NCBI GenBank assembly: GCA_050789445.1
Contig: JAILXR010000001.1
Location: 2,976,001-3,040,000, forward strand
DNA: 64,000 nucleotides
Origin: JAWSVE01 sp050789445
GTDB taxonomy: Bacteria; Pseudomonadota; Gammaproteobacteria; Pseudomonadales; Cellvibrionaceae
Reading direction: 5' to 3'
Shown piece by piece: positions 36,386 through 44,980 of this stretch (its first letter is position 1; the number at the start of each line of letters is the position of its first letter). The notes beneath the pieces are model-generated. The model was not told the origin of the DNA. It saw nothing but the letters and a program-made list of their open reading frames with translations, and searched no databases. Position numbers and translations under genes: made by a program.

Positions 36386-37570
36386 ATGGCAATCATTAAT
36401 TTTTTTACGAAACACAAAAACACGCCTAGAATAAAAGAAGCTAAGCAATTTCCTGTTAATAAAAATCTTATTCAAGATTTGAATAAGAATGGAGGTGCTA
36501 GTGAAATTGTTCAATCACCTTATCAAACATCGGCGTGTAAAAAACTCATGAATCAAATTTATATCCGCGAACTGATGACAACTGACGTTACCTGCGTTGA
36601 CGTTGGAGCCAGTCTGGATGATGTTATTGCTTTGATGCATAAACATACTCATTCATGCATTGTTATTATTAATGAAAAAAATCCTGTCGGCATTATCACC
36701 GAGCGAGATTTAGTGAAAATTCTTGCTGAAGTATTGGTGTCAGGCACTAAAGAAATAATGTACGTCAAAGATTTTATGTCATCACCCCCTGCATGCTTAA
36801 GTGAGCATGCCAGTCTTTATGAAGCCCTTGTTGTTACGCAGTCCCGAAAAATTCGACACATCCCGATCGTCAATAAAGATAATGTTTTAGTAGGTTTGAT
36901 TACTCAGTCTGATATTGCAAAAGCACATTTTATGGCGATTGAAAAACAGCGTGAAGCAATTGAGCAACATATTCGTAATCGAACCCATGAATTAACAAAA
37001 GCGAATGAGCAATTGAAGGCGTTGGCTTTACAAGATGGTTTATTGGGCATTGGAAATCGGCGTGCAATGGAAGTTGATATTCATTTTACACACGTCAACG
37101 CTGTTCGTTATTCGCATCCCTATGCGCTTGCACTAATCGATGTCGATCACTTTAAAAAATATAATGATCAGTATGGCCATCAAGCCGGTGATGCAGCATT
37201 GAAGCAGTTGGCAGATAATATTAAAAAAACAATTCGATGTGGTGATCGTTTGTATCGTTATGGGGGTGAGGAATTTTTAATTCTTATGCCTGAAACAGCT
37301 TTGTTTGAAGCAGTGGATGCAATTAATCGCGTATTAGAAAATGTGCATAAAGCTCATATTGCTCATGAAGAGACAGAGTATGGTTGTGTGACGTTGAGTG
37401 CTGGTATTGCCTCATTAAATGAGGCTAATTCTGAAGATTGGAAATCTATGGTAGAAGAGGCTGATCGTTATTTATATCAAGCCAAAGAGCTTGGTCGAAA
37501 CAATACGTGCTGGAGTATGAATAGCGATCCTTCTGCAGGATTTGATGGATCTCGCTTTTCCATTCAGTAA
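36386..37570 (+). CDS. Diguanylate cyclase with CBS pair
   Basis: 394 residues. A polar N-terminus of about 55 residues, two CBS domains (about 60-185; IRELMTTDVTCVDVGASLDDVI and the second at VKDFMSSPPACL), a coiled linker, and a GGDEF domain. The active site is GGEEF and an RxxD inhibitory site (RCGD) lies five residues before it, so synthesis of c-di-GMP with product inhibition is expected. CBS pairs usually sense adenylates, suggesting energy-state input. GAGGGAA precedes the ATG at 36386. Confidence 0.93.
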   Translation: MAIINFFTKHKNTPRIKEAKQFPVNKNLIQDLNKNGGASEIVQSPYQTSACKKLMNQIYIRELMTTDVTCVDVGASLDDVIALMHKHTHSCIVIINEKNPVGIITERDLVKILAEVLVSGTKEIMYVKDFMSSPPACLSEHASLYEALVVTQSRKIRHIPIVNKDNVLVGLITQSDIAKAHFMAIEKQREAIEQHIRNRTHELTKANEQLKALALQDGLLGIGNRRAMEVDIHFTHVNAVRYSHPYALALIDVDHFKKYNDQYGHQAGDAALKQLADNIKKTIRCGDRLYRYGGEEFLILMPETALFEAVDAINRVLENVHKAHIAHEETEYGCVTLSAGIASLNEANSEDWKSMVEEADRYLYQAKELGRNNTCWSMNSDPSAGFDGSRFSIQ

Positions 37571-37609
37571 TCGCCACCATGTTATTTTAAATTACGATAG
37601 ATCTTCTTT

Positions 37610-37646
37610 AAAAAGTCTATTTTCGCAGAGAGAATAGACTTTTTTT
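37610..37646 (+). terminator. Terminator after the CBS-GGDEF gene
   Basis: A 12-bp stem (AAAAAGTCTATT, 37610-37621, paired with 37633-37644) with an 11-base loop followed by a run of T residues; 40 bases past the stop at 37570. Confidence 0.9.
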
Positions 37647-37775
37647 GTGCCTGACCTTTTATTCGTCAAATAATTTCTTTGGAGTAGAAAAAATAAAACA
37701 AATCACACTATAATCGATCACACTGAAAATATAGTCATGTTATTCATACTAGTGATCAATCAAAGAGTGATTGTT

Positions 37776-38933
37776 ATGACAGCTTTAAATGAAAAGTACT
37801 TCTTCCCTGTGCTTGCCGCGATTATCTTTTCTTTAATGTCCGTTTCTGTGAGTTCCCAAGATGATTCAAATTGCAGTCAATTAAGACAATTTACTTTCAG
37901 CTGGCAGTTTACCGATGGTTGCCAAATGAAGCCGAGAGGTGGAACCAGTAAAGGGGCTGGGTTGCAGCTTGATAAGTCAGAGCATGCTGGTTGGCTGGCT
38001 ATCCAAGAAGCGGGGATTAGCAATTTAGAAAAAGATAGAAGAGCTATTTTAGCAATGGCTGGAGGCTATCGGACAACATTTGATTTTATAGAAGTCGCTG
38101 GCTTTGAGAAAAATTTCACTCCTGACCCTCCCTACCAATCATGGGGAACGGAATATGTGTATGTTGTGGAAAATCGCAATGACTTTATTAGTCTTCAGCA
38201 TATTATGGTGATGGAATATGTTGGTGAAGATGGCCAAACAAAAGAAACAATGGTGCAAAAACATTGGCGTCAAGATTGGCGGTACGAGAAAAAAAATCTC
38301 ATGGTTTATGGTGGCGACGAAGAAAGGCATCGAGAGAAACATTCTAAACATGAAGTGAAAGGAAAGTGGGCGCAATCTGTTTTTCAGGTTGATGATTCTC
38401 CGCGCTATGAAGCGCTTGGTGAATGGCAGCATGAAAACGGCGTGTCGACATGGATCAGTGATAAAACTTGGCGGCCCGTACCTAGGCGGGAAAGAAGCTT
38501 TAGAAAAGATTACGATGTGCTGATCGGAACTAATCGCCATACGATTACTCCGACAGGTTGGATTCAAGAAGAAGAAAACTTCAAGACGGTATTAAACCAA
38601 GATAAAGAGGTTAAAAAATATTTGTCGAAAGAGATTGGTGTTAACCGATATGAACGCATAATGAATTTTGATTTTAGTCTTGGTGATAAATATTGGGAGA
38701 AAACTAAATTTTTTTGGTCGGCTGTTCGCGAAGCTTGGCGTGAAATAGAAAATAACAAAAAACAATTTATTTTAAAAAGCAGTGTAGCGAAAACGCCCTT
38801 GTTCATTTCTTTTTTTCAAAAAGCTTCAGAAATAGAGAATTCAAATGAGCCCGCGACTTATCAGGATAAAGAAAAATATAAACAGTGGTCATTGGATGTT
38901 TTGTCTGAATATATCGTTGAGCTTGAAGACTAA
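37776..38933 (+). CDS. Secreted DUF6607-like protein
   Basis: 385 residues from the ATG at 37776, which gives a normal signal peptide cleaved near SVSSQD; an in-frame ATG lies 13 codons earlier. The body has many conserved-looking aromatic phrases: YVYVVENRNDFISLQHIMVM, QKHWRQDWRYE, WRPVPRRE, NRHTITPTGW. From memory these match DUF6607, a secreted family of unknown function in marine gammaproteobacteria; the assignment is moderately sure. It is a single-gene unit. Function unknown. Confidence 0.75.
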   Translation: MTALNEKYFFPVLAAIIFSLMSVSVSSQDDSNCSQLRQFTFSWQFTDGCQMKPRGGTSKGAGLQLDKSEHAGWLAIQEAGISNLEKDRRAILAMAGGYRTTFDFIEVAGFEKNFTPDPPYQSWGTEYVYVVENRNDFISLQHIMVMEYVGEDGQTKETMVQKHWRQDWRYEKKNLMVYGGDEERHREKHSKHEVKGKWAQSVFQVDDSPRYEALGEWQHENGVSTWISDKTWRPVPRRERSFRKDYDVLIGTNRHTITPTGWIQEEENFKTVLNQDKEVKKYLSKEIGVNRYERIMNFDFSLGDKYWEKTKFFWSAVREAWREIENNKKQFILKSSVAKTPLFISFFQKASEIENSNEPATYQDKEKYKQWSLDVLSEYIVELED

Positions 38934-39027
38934 TATTTTTTAAATGATTTGAGGGGATCATTAAAGAGCTTTGTAAATACAGTAACGAACCCTCTGATAC
39001 CAGTGTATTCCCAGCAGTTTTCACTTT

Positions 39028-39070
39028 CTAACGATTAAGTATTGGGTGAACATTAATACTTAATCGTTAG
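39028..39070. repeat. 16-bp perfect inverted repeat
   Basis: Arms 39028-39043 and 39055-39070 are perfect complements (CTAACGATTAAGTATT on the left) around an 11-base loop. It lies in the 299-base gap 95 bases after the DUF6607-like gene and 163 before the serine hydrolase gene. No T run follows, so a weak terminator or a protein-binding site are both possible. The rest of the gap shows nothing else. Confidence 0.85.
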
Positions 39071-39232
39071 CATATATTTACTTAGTGGATTGCTAGAAGT
39101 TGCTAAACATTGATGTTCTAATACGGGCTGTATTAAATAACCCGATAGAACAATTTTATTAATACCAATCAGAAACATCATTTATCAACCCCCAATCTAT
39201 TAAGTTAAACCGATAATAAAATAAGGTGAAAC

Positions 39233-40474
39233 ATGAATCCTAAAATCCAATTCATACGAGGCGCTATTGCCTTGGTTGTTGTTGCCGCACTGCTATTCCC
39301 CTCGTTAGCAAGTGCAGAAAAAATAGAGAAGGCGCGTCTAGATGCTATTGCTGCCGATTTACAGGCGCGAGTCGACGATGGCAAGCTTGCCGGTGTTGTC
39401 GCATTAGTGGCTAAAGATGGTGAAGTCCAAATGAATCAAGCGTTTGGGTATCGCGATTTAGAAAATAAAGTACCAATGACCACTGATTCCATTTTTAGAA
39501 TTTTCTCAATGACAAAGCCCGTTGCAGGTACTGCATTGATGATGTTGTTTGATGAAGGGAAGTTTCAGTTAAGTGATCCTGTTGAAAAATACATCCCAGA
39601 ATTTAAAGGAATGCAAGTTTTTAAAGGCGTAAAAGAAGATGGCAGTTTTGACACTGTTGATTCAGAGCATCCAATGACTATCCGTGAATTGATGAGCCAC
39701 ACCGGCGGTTTGGTTTATGTGCCACCGCTATCAGCCGGCCCAGTCGCTATCGCTTATGCAAAAGCGGGAATATTAGGTCGTAATACAACGCTGAAAGGAA
39801 TGATTTCTGAACTTGGGAAAATTCCTCTAAATCATCAGCCGGGTTCGCAGTGGGTTTATAGTATTTCTGTCGATGTTCAAGGCTATCTAGTTGAAGTGTT
39901 ATCAGGGCAGTCGTTTGACAAATTCTTGCGAGAAAGAATTTTTAATCCGCTGGGTATGAAAGACACGGCGTTTTTTGTTGAACCTGCAAAAGCAAATTTG
40001 CTCGCACGTCGATATCGTCCAAGCAAAGAAGGTAAATTAGTCAGTGGTACAAATGGCCCATTCTTGCAAGAGACTTCGTTCTTCTCTGGTGGTGGTGGTT
40101 TAACCTCAACGGCAGCTGATTATTTACGTTTCGCACAAATGCATTTAAATAAAGGCGAGCTCGATGGAAAACGTATTATTTCTGAGAAGGCAGCAGAAAT
40201 AATGCGCACTAATCAGCTCCCAGATAACCTTGAAAATATAGGCCCGTTTTATCCTGGGAATCAGTTCGGTGTTGATTTTGCAGTTGTGAATGATTCAAAA
40301 AAAGCGGACGGCATGCCAGTAGGAAGTTTTTGGTGGTGGGGTATTGCTGGAACTTGGTTTTGGATCGATCCGGTTGAAAATATCATTTTCATCGGCATGA
40401 TTCAGCACGATGATTTAATGTATGCTCGTCAGGTCCATAGCAAAACCCGAAATCTTATTTACAATCCTTTGTAG
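39233..40474 (+). CDS. Exported serine hydrolase of the beta-lactamase/esterase VIII type
   Basis: 413 residues. The signal peptide ends at SLASAEK. The class C fold motifs are Ser92-Met-Thr-Lys95 (SMTK) and Tyr209 in WVYSISVDV, where the usual Asn of Y-x-N is replaced, as in family VIII esterases such as EstB. Phrases such as MTIRELMSHTGGL and FSGGGGLTSTAADYLRFAQM are typical. It is more likely an esterase or peptidase than a resistance enzyme. RBS AAGGTGAA upstream; a strong terminator follows. Confidence 0.9.
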   Translation: MNPKIQFIRGAIALVVVAALLFPSLASAEKIEKARLDAIAADLQARVDDGKLAGVVALVAKDGEVQMNQAFGYRDLENKVPMTTDSIFRIFSMTKPVAGTALMMLFDEGKFQLSDPVEKYIPEFKGMQVFKGVKEDGSFDTVDSEHPMTIRELMSHTGGLVYVPPLSAGPVAIAYAKAGILGRNTTLKGMISELGKIPLNHQPGSQWVYSISVDVQGYLVEVLSGQSFDKFLRERIFNPLGMKDTAFFVEPAKANLLARRYRPSKEGKLVSGTNGPFLQETSFFSGGGGLTSTAADYLRFAQMHLNKGELDGKRIISEKAAEIMRTNQLPDNLENIGPFYPGNQFGVDFAVVNDSKKADGMPVGSFWWWGIAGTWFWIDPVENIIFIGMIQHDDLMYARQVHSKTRNLIYNPL

Positions 40475-40521
40475 GGTCGTTTAGGTGCTTTAGGCATATT
40501 GAGAGCCTAAAGTAGTCAGTC

Positions 40522-40561
40522 AAAAAAAACCGCTGTAGATTTTTCTTCAGCGGTTTTTTTT
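40522..40561. terminator. Bidirectional terminator between the serine hydrolase gene and msrQ
   Basis: A stem with core ACCGCTG/CAGCGGT, extended by A and T runs on both sides (40522-40535 and 40548-40561), 12-base loop. It serves the convergent genes ending at 40474 and 40591. Confidence 0.95.
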
Positions 40562-40590
40562 TTACGTTGTTGGAACGGTAAGATAATAAA

Positions 40591-41196
40591 CTATTTTCGA
40601 AAATACTTAAGCAATGTTTTATGCCGAAATACGAGTAACCCTAAGGCTATAACAAGATAGATGCATGGTTCGATCATTTCACTTTTTACAGACCAAAAGA
40701 AATGAATGGGCGCTAGAAGTGCGACCAAATAAATCCAGTTATGAAGTTTTTTCCAGTATCCCTTCATTACACGTTGAAAGGTTGGTATTGATGTAATAGC
40801 CAGTGGTAAGAGAATTAGCCAAGCTAAAAAACCAATTAACAAGTAATTCCGTTTAATAATTTCCTCGCCAATAAGCCCCCAATAAAATTGAATATCTAGA
40901 ACAATCCATACGGCGAAGTGCAAGGTGGCATAAGCAAAACACCAAAGCCCTAGAGGCCTTCGCAAGCGCAATAATTTTCCAAGTTTAAATTGTTTTGCAA
41001 TCGGGGTAATACAAAGCGATAAAAGAAGTAAGCGAATAGCGCCTAAGCCTAAAAAGTGCGTTAGCCCTTGAACTGGGTCGCCGCCGAGTTTGTCTGTAGG
41101 TATCGCAAAATACAACCATATTATAGGAAGCGCCGATCCAATATGTAATGCAAGTTTTAAAAAAACAAAAATAAAATTCGGAATTTTTAAAACCAC
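40591..41196 (-). CDS. msrQ: Heme-binding membrane subunit of the periplasmic methionine sulfoxide reductase
   Basis: 201 residues with about six membrane segments, matching MsrQ (YedZ). It passes electrons from the quinone pool or flavin to MsrP. His residues likely to hold heme are in FLGLGAIRLLLL (preceded by LTHF), FAYATLHFAVW and WKKLHNWIYLVALLAPIHF. Its start overlaps the end of msrP by 10 bases, so translation is coupled. Confidence 0.95.
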   Translation of the reverse strand: MVLKIPNFIFVFLKLALHIGSALPIIWLYFAIPTDKLGGDPVQGLTHFLGLGAIRLLLLSLCITPIAKQFKLGKLLRLRRPLGLWCFAYATLHFAVWIVLDIQFYWGLIGEEIIKRNYLLIGFLAWLILLPLAITSIPTFQRVMKGYWKKLHNWIYLVALLAPIHFFWSVKSEMIEPCIYLVIALGLLVFRHKTLLKYFRK

Positions 41197-42233
41197 TTTT
41201 TTAAGTCCAGAGAAGAATACAGGCTGGCAACGTCATCTGCATAACCATTGAAAGGCAGCGTCGGTTGTCTTACTGGAAATCTTCCTTCGCCAATAAATCG
41301 TTCACTTGCTTGTGACCAGCGAGGGTGATCAACACCAGGATTTACATTGGCATAAAATCCATATTCACTGGCAGCAAGCATTCCCCAAGTTGTTGGAGGT
41401 ATGCTTTCAACAAGATCAATCTTCACAATAGATTTAATCGCTTTAAAACCGTACTTCCAGGGAGACATTAATCGTAACGGTGCTCCGTTTTGTGGTGGTA
41501 ATGTTTTTCCGTACATGCCGACTACCATCATTGTTAATGGGTGCATAGCTTCATCGATTCTCATGCCTTCGATATAAGGGTAATTTATGCCGCCACCCAT
41601 AAAGCGAGAATCTTGCCCTGGCATTTGTTCTGGGTCGTATAGTGTTTTCAACGCAACAAATTTTGCTTTGCTGTTAGGTTTTACTTTTTTGAGTAGTTCA
41701 TTTAATTCAATGCCTATCCAAGGGATATTCATTGACCAAGCTTCTACACAGCGAAATCGGTAAATACGTTCTTGAAGTTTCGATGAGTTGATGAGTTCCC
41801 AAACATCGATGGTCATCGGCTTATCTACTTCCCCACCGATTTCTAATGTCCAAGGCTCAACTTTAAATTCTTTACTGTTGCGTACGGGGTCACCTTTATT
41901 TGTTCCGAATTCATAAAAATTATTATGAGTAATTGCTTTTATTTCCGGAGTGATTTCAAAACTCGGTTTAGGGTTTTGTAAGTTTGAAAAACTAAGGGAC
42001 TTGTCTCCAACACGGACGGTATTTTGACTGCTTTTTTCTTTGTCTCTGCCTAATAATTTATCCAATAATTGAGCTTGTGCCGGCAAACCTGCACCCATAG
42101 CCCCAATACCGATAGTTCCAAGTCCCATTGTTTTTAAAATGTTGCGCCGATCTTGATAGATTTTTTCGGGTGTAACATCATTTTCTGTTAGCGAATGAGG
42201 AGATTTGGATTTGATAATCATGATTTGCACCAT
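41187..42233 (-). CDS. msrP: Periplasmic methionine sulfoxide reductase catalytic subunit
   Basis: 348 residues. A Tat signal (Arg29-Arg30, RRNILKTMGLG) exports the folded molybdoenzyme. Cys162 in RFRCVEAWSMNIPW is the residue expected to coordinate molybdenum. MsrP repairs oxidised methionines in periplasmic proteins. Of the two ATGs (42233 and 42221) neither has a clear ribosome site. A 19-base palindrome at 42404-42422 lies upstream and could be its operator. Confidence 0.95.
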   Translation of the reverse strand: MVQIMIIKSKSPHSLTENDVTPEKIYQDRRNILKTMGLGTIGIGAMGAGLPAQAQLLDKLLGRDKEKSSQNTVRVGDKSLSFSNLQNPKPSFEITPEIKAITHNNFYEFGTNKGDPVRNSKEFKVEPWTLEIGGEVDKPMTIDVWELINSSKLQERIYRFRCVEAWSMNIPWIGIELNELLKKVKPNSKAKFVALKTLYDPEQMPGQDSRFMGGGINYPYIEGMRIDEAMHPLTMMVVGMYGKTLPPQNGAPLRLMSPWKYGFKAIKSIVKIDLVESIPPTTWGMLAASEYGFYANVNPGVDHPRWSQASERFIGEGRFPVRQPTLPFNGYADDVASLYSSLDLKKWF

Positions 42234-42537
42234 TATTAATAGTTTGGATTTTGGATAAAAGTATTATTAGATTTATCTAAAAAGTCATTAGGTGTAAAAG
42301 CTTAAATATACAGATATTCATCTTTTTGGCAATTTAATAAGCCGAATCTTCATCCTATTCTCCCGTATACGCTTAGAAGAGATAAAATAGTTACAATAAT
42401 TGTCGATATAAGTCTTATATCGCTTGTAGTCATCCATCTGATAAAAGTCTTCGTATAAAGCAAGTGGCAACAAGATTGCCATCAAGTATTAGAGGTCGTT
42501 ATCAATGGGTGCTAAAGCCAGTGTGGGATAAATAGAT
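42234..42537. other. Divergent region between msrP and the DUF3833 gene
   Basis: 304 bases; the only notable structure is the palindrome at 42404-42422, listed separately. No gene seen. Confidence 0.4.
42404..42422. promoter_or_regulatory. 19-base palindrome, possible operator
   Basis: CGATATAAG-T-CTTATATCG: two perfect 9-base arms around one T. It is placed 171 bases upstream of msrP and 116 bases upstream of the DUF3833 gene, in the control region of both. The size suits a dimeric repressor. The regulator is unknown. Confidence 0.6.
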
Positions 42538-43098
42538 ATGGTGGTTAGATTTTTTTTAACAAAAGCTTACAGTGCATTTCTGTGTTTTATTCTTCTTGTT
42601 AGCTTTTTGTTTGTGCTTTCAGGTTGTTCGAGTGTTGATGTAAAAGGATACGAGGATTATCAACCACGATTAATACCGGAAAGTTTTTTTACTGGTGATT
42701 TGACAGCCCATGGCGTTGTTAAGAATCGTTCAGGAAAAGTTATCAGGATGTTTAATGCCACTATAAAAGCGAGCTGGAAGGATGGCGTTGGAACTCTTGA
42801 TGAAGACTTTATTTTTGATGACGGCGAAAAACAAAAACGTGTTTGGACTCTATTTCCAGCATCTAAAAATTCTTATGCTGCAACAGCAGGGGATGTTGTA
42901 GGAGTAGGGAGTGCAAAGCTAGGTGGTAATAGTTTATTTTTACAATATGTTTTACGAGTGCCATACAATGACTCCACAATCGATTTAAGCATTGACGATC
43001 GTATGTATCTTGTTGATAAAAATACGCTTATTAACGAATCGGGTATGTATAAGTTTGGTGTCCGAGTTGGTACTATTCTTTTAGTTATTAAAAAATAA
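42538..43098 (+). CDS. DUF3833-family lipoprotein
   Basis: 186 residues. A lipoprotein signal ends at LSGCSS. The following phrases fit DUF3833: FFTGDLTAHGVVKNRSGKV, the strand-rich middle (IKASWKDGVGTLDEDFIFDDGE) and DRMYLVDKNTLINES near the end. The function of this family is not known; it probably sits at the outer membrane. Single gene, divergent from msrP. Confidence 0.88.
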   Translation: MVVRFFLTKAYSAFLCFILLVSFLFVLSGCSSVDVKGYEDYQPRLIPESFFTGDLTAHGVVKNRSGKVIRMFNATIKASWKDGVGTLDEDFIFDDGEKQKRVWTLFPASKNSYAATAGDVVGVGSAKLGGNSLFLQYVLRVPYNDSTIDLSIDDRMYLVDKNTLINESGMYKFGVRVGTILLVIKK

Positions 43099-43108
43099 CT
43101 TTTTTTGT

Positions 43109-43693
43109 TCAGTGCACTTCATTTGTAGAGATACCACTGAGTGAATGTTTGTTCTCGGTTTGTTTTTGATATTTAGGATTTTGTTTAGCTTTCGGGTGCT
43201 GAAAATTATCATTATGCGTAAAGCGTGTTTGTAAGTTAAGTGAATTTGCTAAAGTGGTTACAAAGTTATTGGTCAGGTTGAGAGTTTCTTCGCGGGTCAA
43301 AAAAGAAGATTGGCATTTTTTCTTATCTGAGAAGCCGCTATTCGAGTTTGTATTGCTAGAGTTAACGCTGTTTAAATGCAATAAGCTATTTTGTAACGTC
43401 AGTAAGCATATCTGAGCTTCATCCCATTCTTTTAGTTTCTTCAAACTATTGCTTAGCGATTGCCCGGCATCAACAAGGTGTTCGATTGAGAAGGTAGTTT
43501 TATCTGTGATCGGTTTATTCCACATATACAATAAGGTCGTTTCGTAGGCCGAGCCAAAAAAGTTCCTAGCTGTTTTCCATCGTTCTTGCTCGTAGGCAAT
43601 AACCCCACTCTTCATTGCGCCACCCCATAAGGTTTTTGCAAGTTCGGGATCTTGTAAAATGTGTTGCTGATGTTTAGGGCAGAGATAGTGCAC
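43109..43693 (-). CDS. Hypothetical protein behind a Fur box
   Basis: 194 residues, GTG start at 43693 with AAGGAG six bases upstream, an excellent ribosome site. The N-terminus has CPKH, then helices that look like two TPR-like repeats (MKSGVIAYEQERWKTARNFF, LVDAGQSLSNSLKKLKEWDE). The C-terminal third is low-complexity (Asn, Ser, Lys). No signal peptide. A Fur box lies 53 bases upstream, so expression is probably iron-repressed. Function unknown. Confidence 0.75.
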   Translation of the reverse strand: MHYLCPKHQQHILQDPELAKTLWGGAMKSGVIAYEQERWKTARNFFGSAYETTLLYMWNKPITDKTTFSIEHLVDAGQSLSNSLKKLKEWDEAQICLLTLQNSLLHLNSVNSSNTNSNSGFSDKKKCQSSFLTREETLNLTNNFVTTLANSLNLQTRFTHNDNFQHPKAKQNPKYQKQTENKHSLSGISTNEVH

Positions 43694-43745
43694 CTTGTAC
43701 TCCTTCTTGTGAGCTTTTTTTAGGGTGGTTTAGTATAACTTTATT

Positions 43746-43764
43746 GCAAATGATAATCAGTCGC
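43746..43764. promoter_or_regulatory. Fur box
   Basis: GCAAATGATAATCAGTCGC matches 14 of 19 positions of the classic Fur box, including the unbroken core AATGATAATCA. On the minus strand it covers the likely -35 and spacer of a promoter whose -10 would be TATACT (43733-43738). It also lies 103 bases upstream of the plus-strand gene at 43867, so it could govern both genes. Confidence 0.75.
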
Positions 43765-43866
43765 ATTAAGATACTTGCACATGCCTGAGAGGTCAAGAAA
43801 AGTTTTACGTAAAGTCAGGTTTTGCATGGGGTTGTCACTTAATCATCGAAATGCGAGGAAGCTGGT

Positions 43867-44184
43867 ATGGCTAGTTCAGGGTTTGTAGCTGATAGAGGTC
43901 TATCTATAAATGCGGTAAGCGGCATAGAAAGAGTAAGGGTCGAGACATCTACTCTAGGTCGATGTTCTTCAATCGAGACTATAGAGAAGCCGGAGCAGAG
44001 GATTTTATTGGAAGTTGATATCGAGGCGCTACAGCGATTACTGGGATGTAAATTTCTATCCGTTTGTGAATTTAGATGCGTGAATAATACGGGCAAGCAG
44101 TGTCTGCAAAGCCTTTATCTAGATCTGTTAAATAGGCAGTTGGCAGCTTTGCCGATTAAAAAAGTGAATATCTCTAATCAGTAA
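43867..44184 (+). CDS. Small hypothetical protein, possibly iron-regulated
   Basis: 105 residues from the ATG at 43867, with GAGGAAG six bases upstream. No membrane segment. The second half (RILLEVDIEALQRLLGCKFL, then CEFRCVNNTGKQCLQ) has four Cys residues in a 29-residue stretch, which could hold metal. I do not recognise the family. Divergent from the Fur-box gene, so it may share iron control. Confidence 0.6.
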   Translation: MASSGFVADRGLSINAVSGIERVRVETSTLGRCSSIETIEKPEQRILLEVDIEALQRLLGCKFLSVCEFRCVNNTGKQCLQSLYLDLLNRQLAALPIKKVNISNQ

Positions 44185-44426
44185 ATGAAACTAAAATCAA
44201 AATAAAGTGGCGAGACTTCATTTATCTAAAAAATGTTTACATATGAGCGTTAGATTGACGCAACTTAAATTAAAGCGAGTTGAATTGACACAAATAAAAT
44301 CCATTGCATTGATACTAGATTGATTTGCTGACTGCTTCAATGACGACAGTTTCACAAATGACGCCGTAGAAATTCCTGAATTTATTCCACCTTGCCATGA
44401 GGTTGGATCAAGCATGTCTTGTTGTG

Positions 44427-44766
44427 ATGGATCATTCTTCAATGAATCACTCAATGATGAATAAAATAAAGAATAATTTATCAACCTTCAGAATGTGGTT
44501 CGCATATCGACATGCTTACCGAAATACCTCAACCTGATTTAGAGGCTGGCTTTAACAGCTATAACGAAAAAGATATTGCCGTGGGTTCTGGGTTGTCAAA
44601 TATCGAACTCGGATTAAGGCTTGCTTATGATGTTTCTCGAAAAATAAGCCCGCACATTGGCGTTAAGCATAATCAATTTGTTGGAAGAACTAAACGCTAT
44701 AAAAAACAAAATGATGAAAACATAAAAAATACTCAAGTTTTAATTAGATTTAGTATTTGGTTTTGA
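44427..44766 (+). pseudogene. copB: Remnant of copper resistance gene copB
   Basis: Two pieces in different frames. From 44427 the sequence reads MDHSSMNHSMMNK, the Met/His-rich type of repeat found near the N-terminus of CopB/PcoB. From 44512 in another frame there are 84 residues that fit the last part of CopB: LTEIPQPDLEAGF, the family phrase GSGLSNIELGLRLAYDVSRK and a C-terminal RFSIWF. About 200 middle residues of the barrel are missing. So an internal deletion with frameshift has destroyed the gene. No copA is nearby. The 84-residue frame alone has no ribosome site and is probably not made. Confidence 0.75.
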
Positions 44767-44980
44767 TAAGTGGCGACAAGAAAATACTTCTGACTGGTTG
44801 AGGATTCGGATGACTGACTTGTCAAAAAAGCAATTAAAAAAAAGCCTTTTAAAACTATAATATTATGTGGCAATGTTACAGTCATTGCTTATACTTTGTT
44901 GGAAGGGCTAAGTGTTGCTAATGCATGATGAATTTCACAGCCTAGTGTATGAGGAAAGTCATTAGGAGTAATGGAGTTCA

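Noticed and set aside
39028..39070. Integron attC site
   Set aside because: The palindrome edge reads GTTAGCA, which does not fit the GTTRRRY core, and no integrase gene or cassette pattern is present.
44218..44484. 88-codon minus-strand frame
   Set aside because: Overlaps the Met/His-rich part of the copB remnant on the other strand and has no family features.
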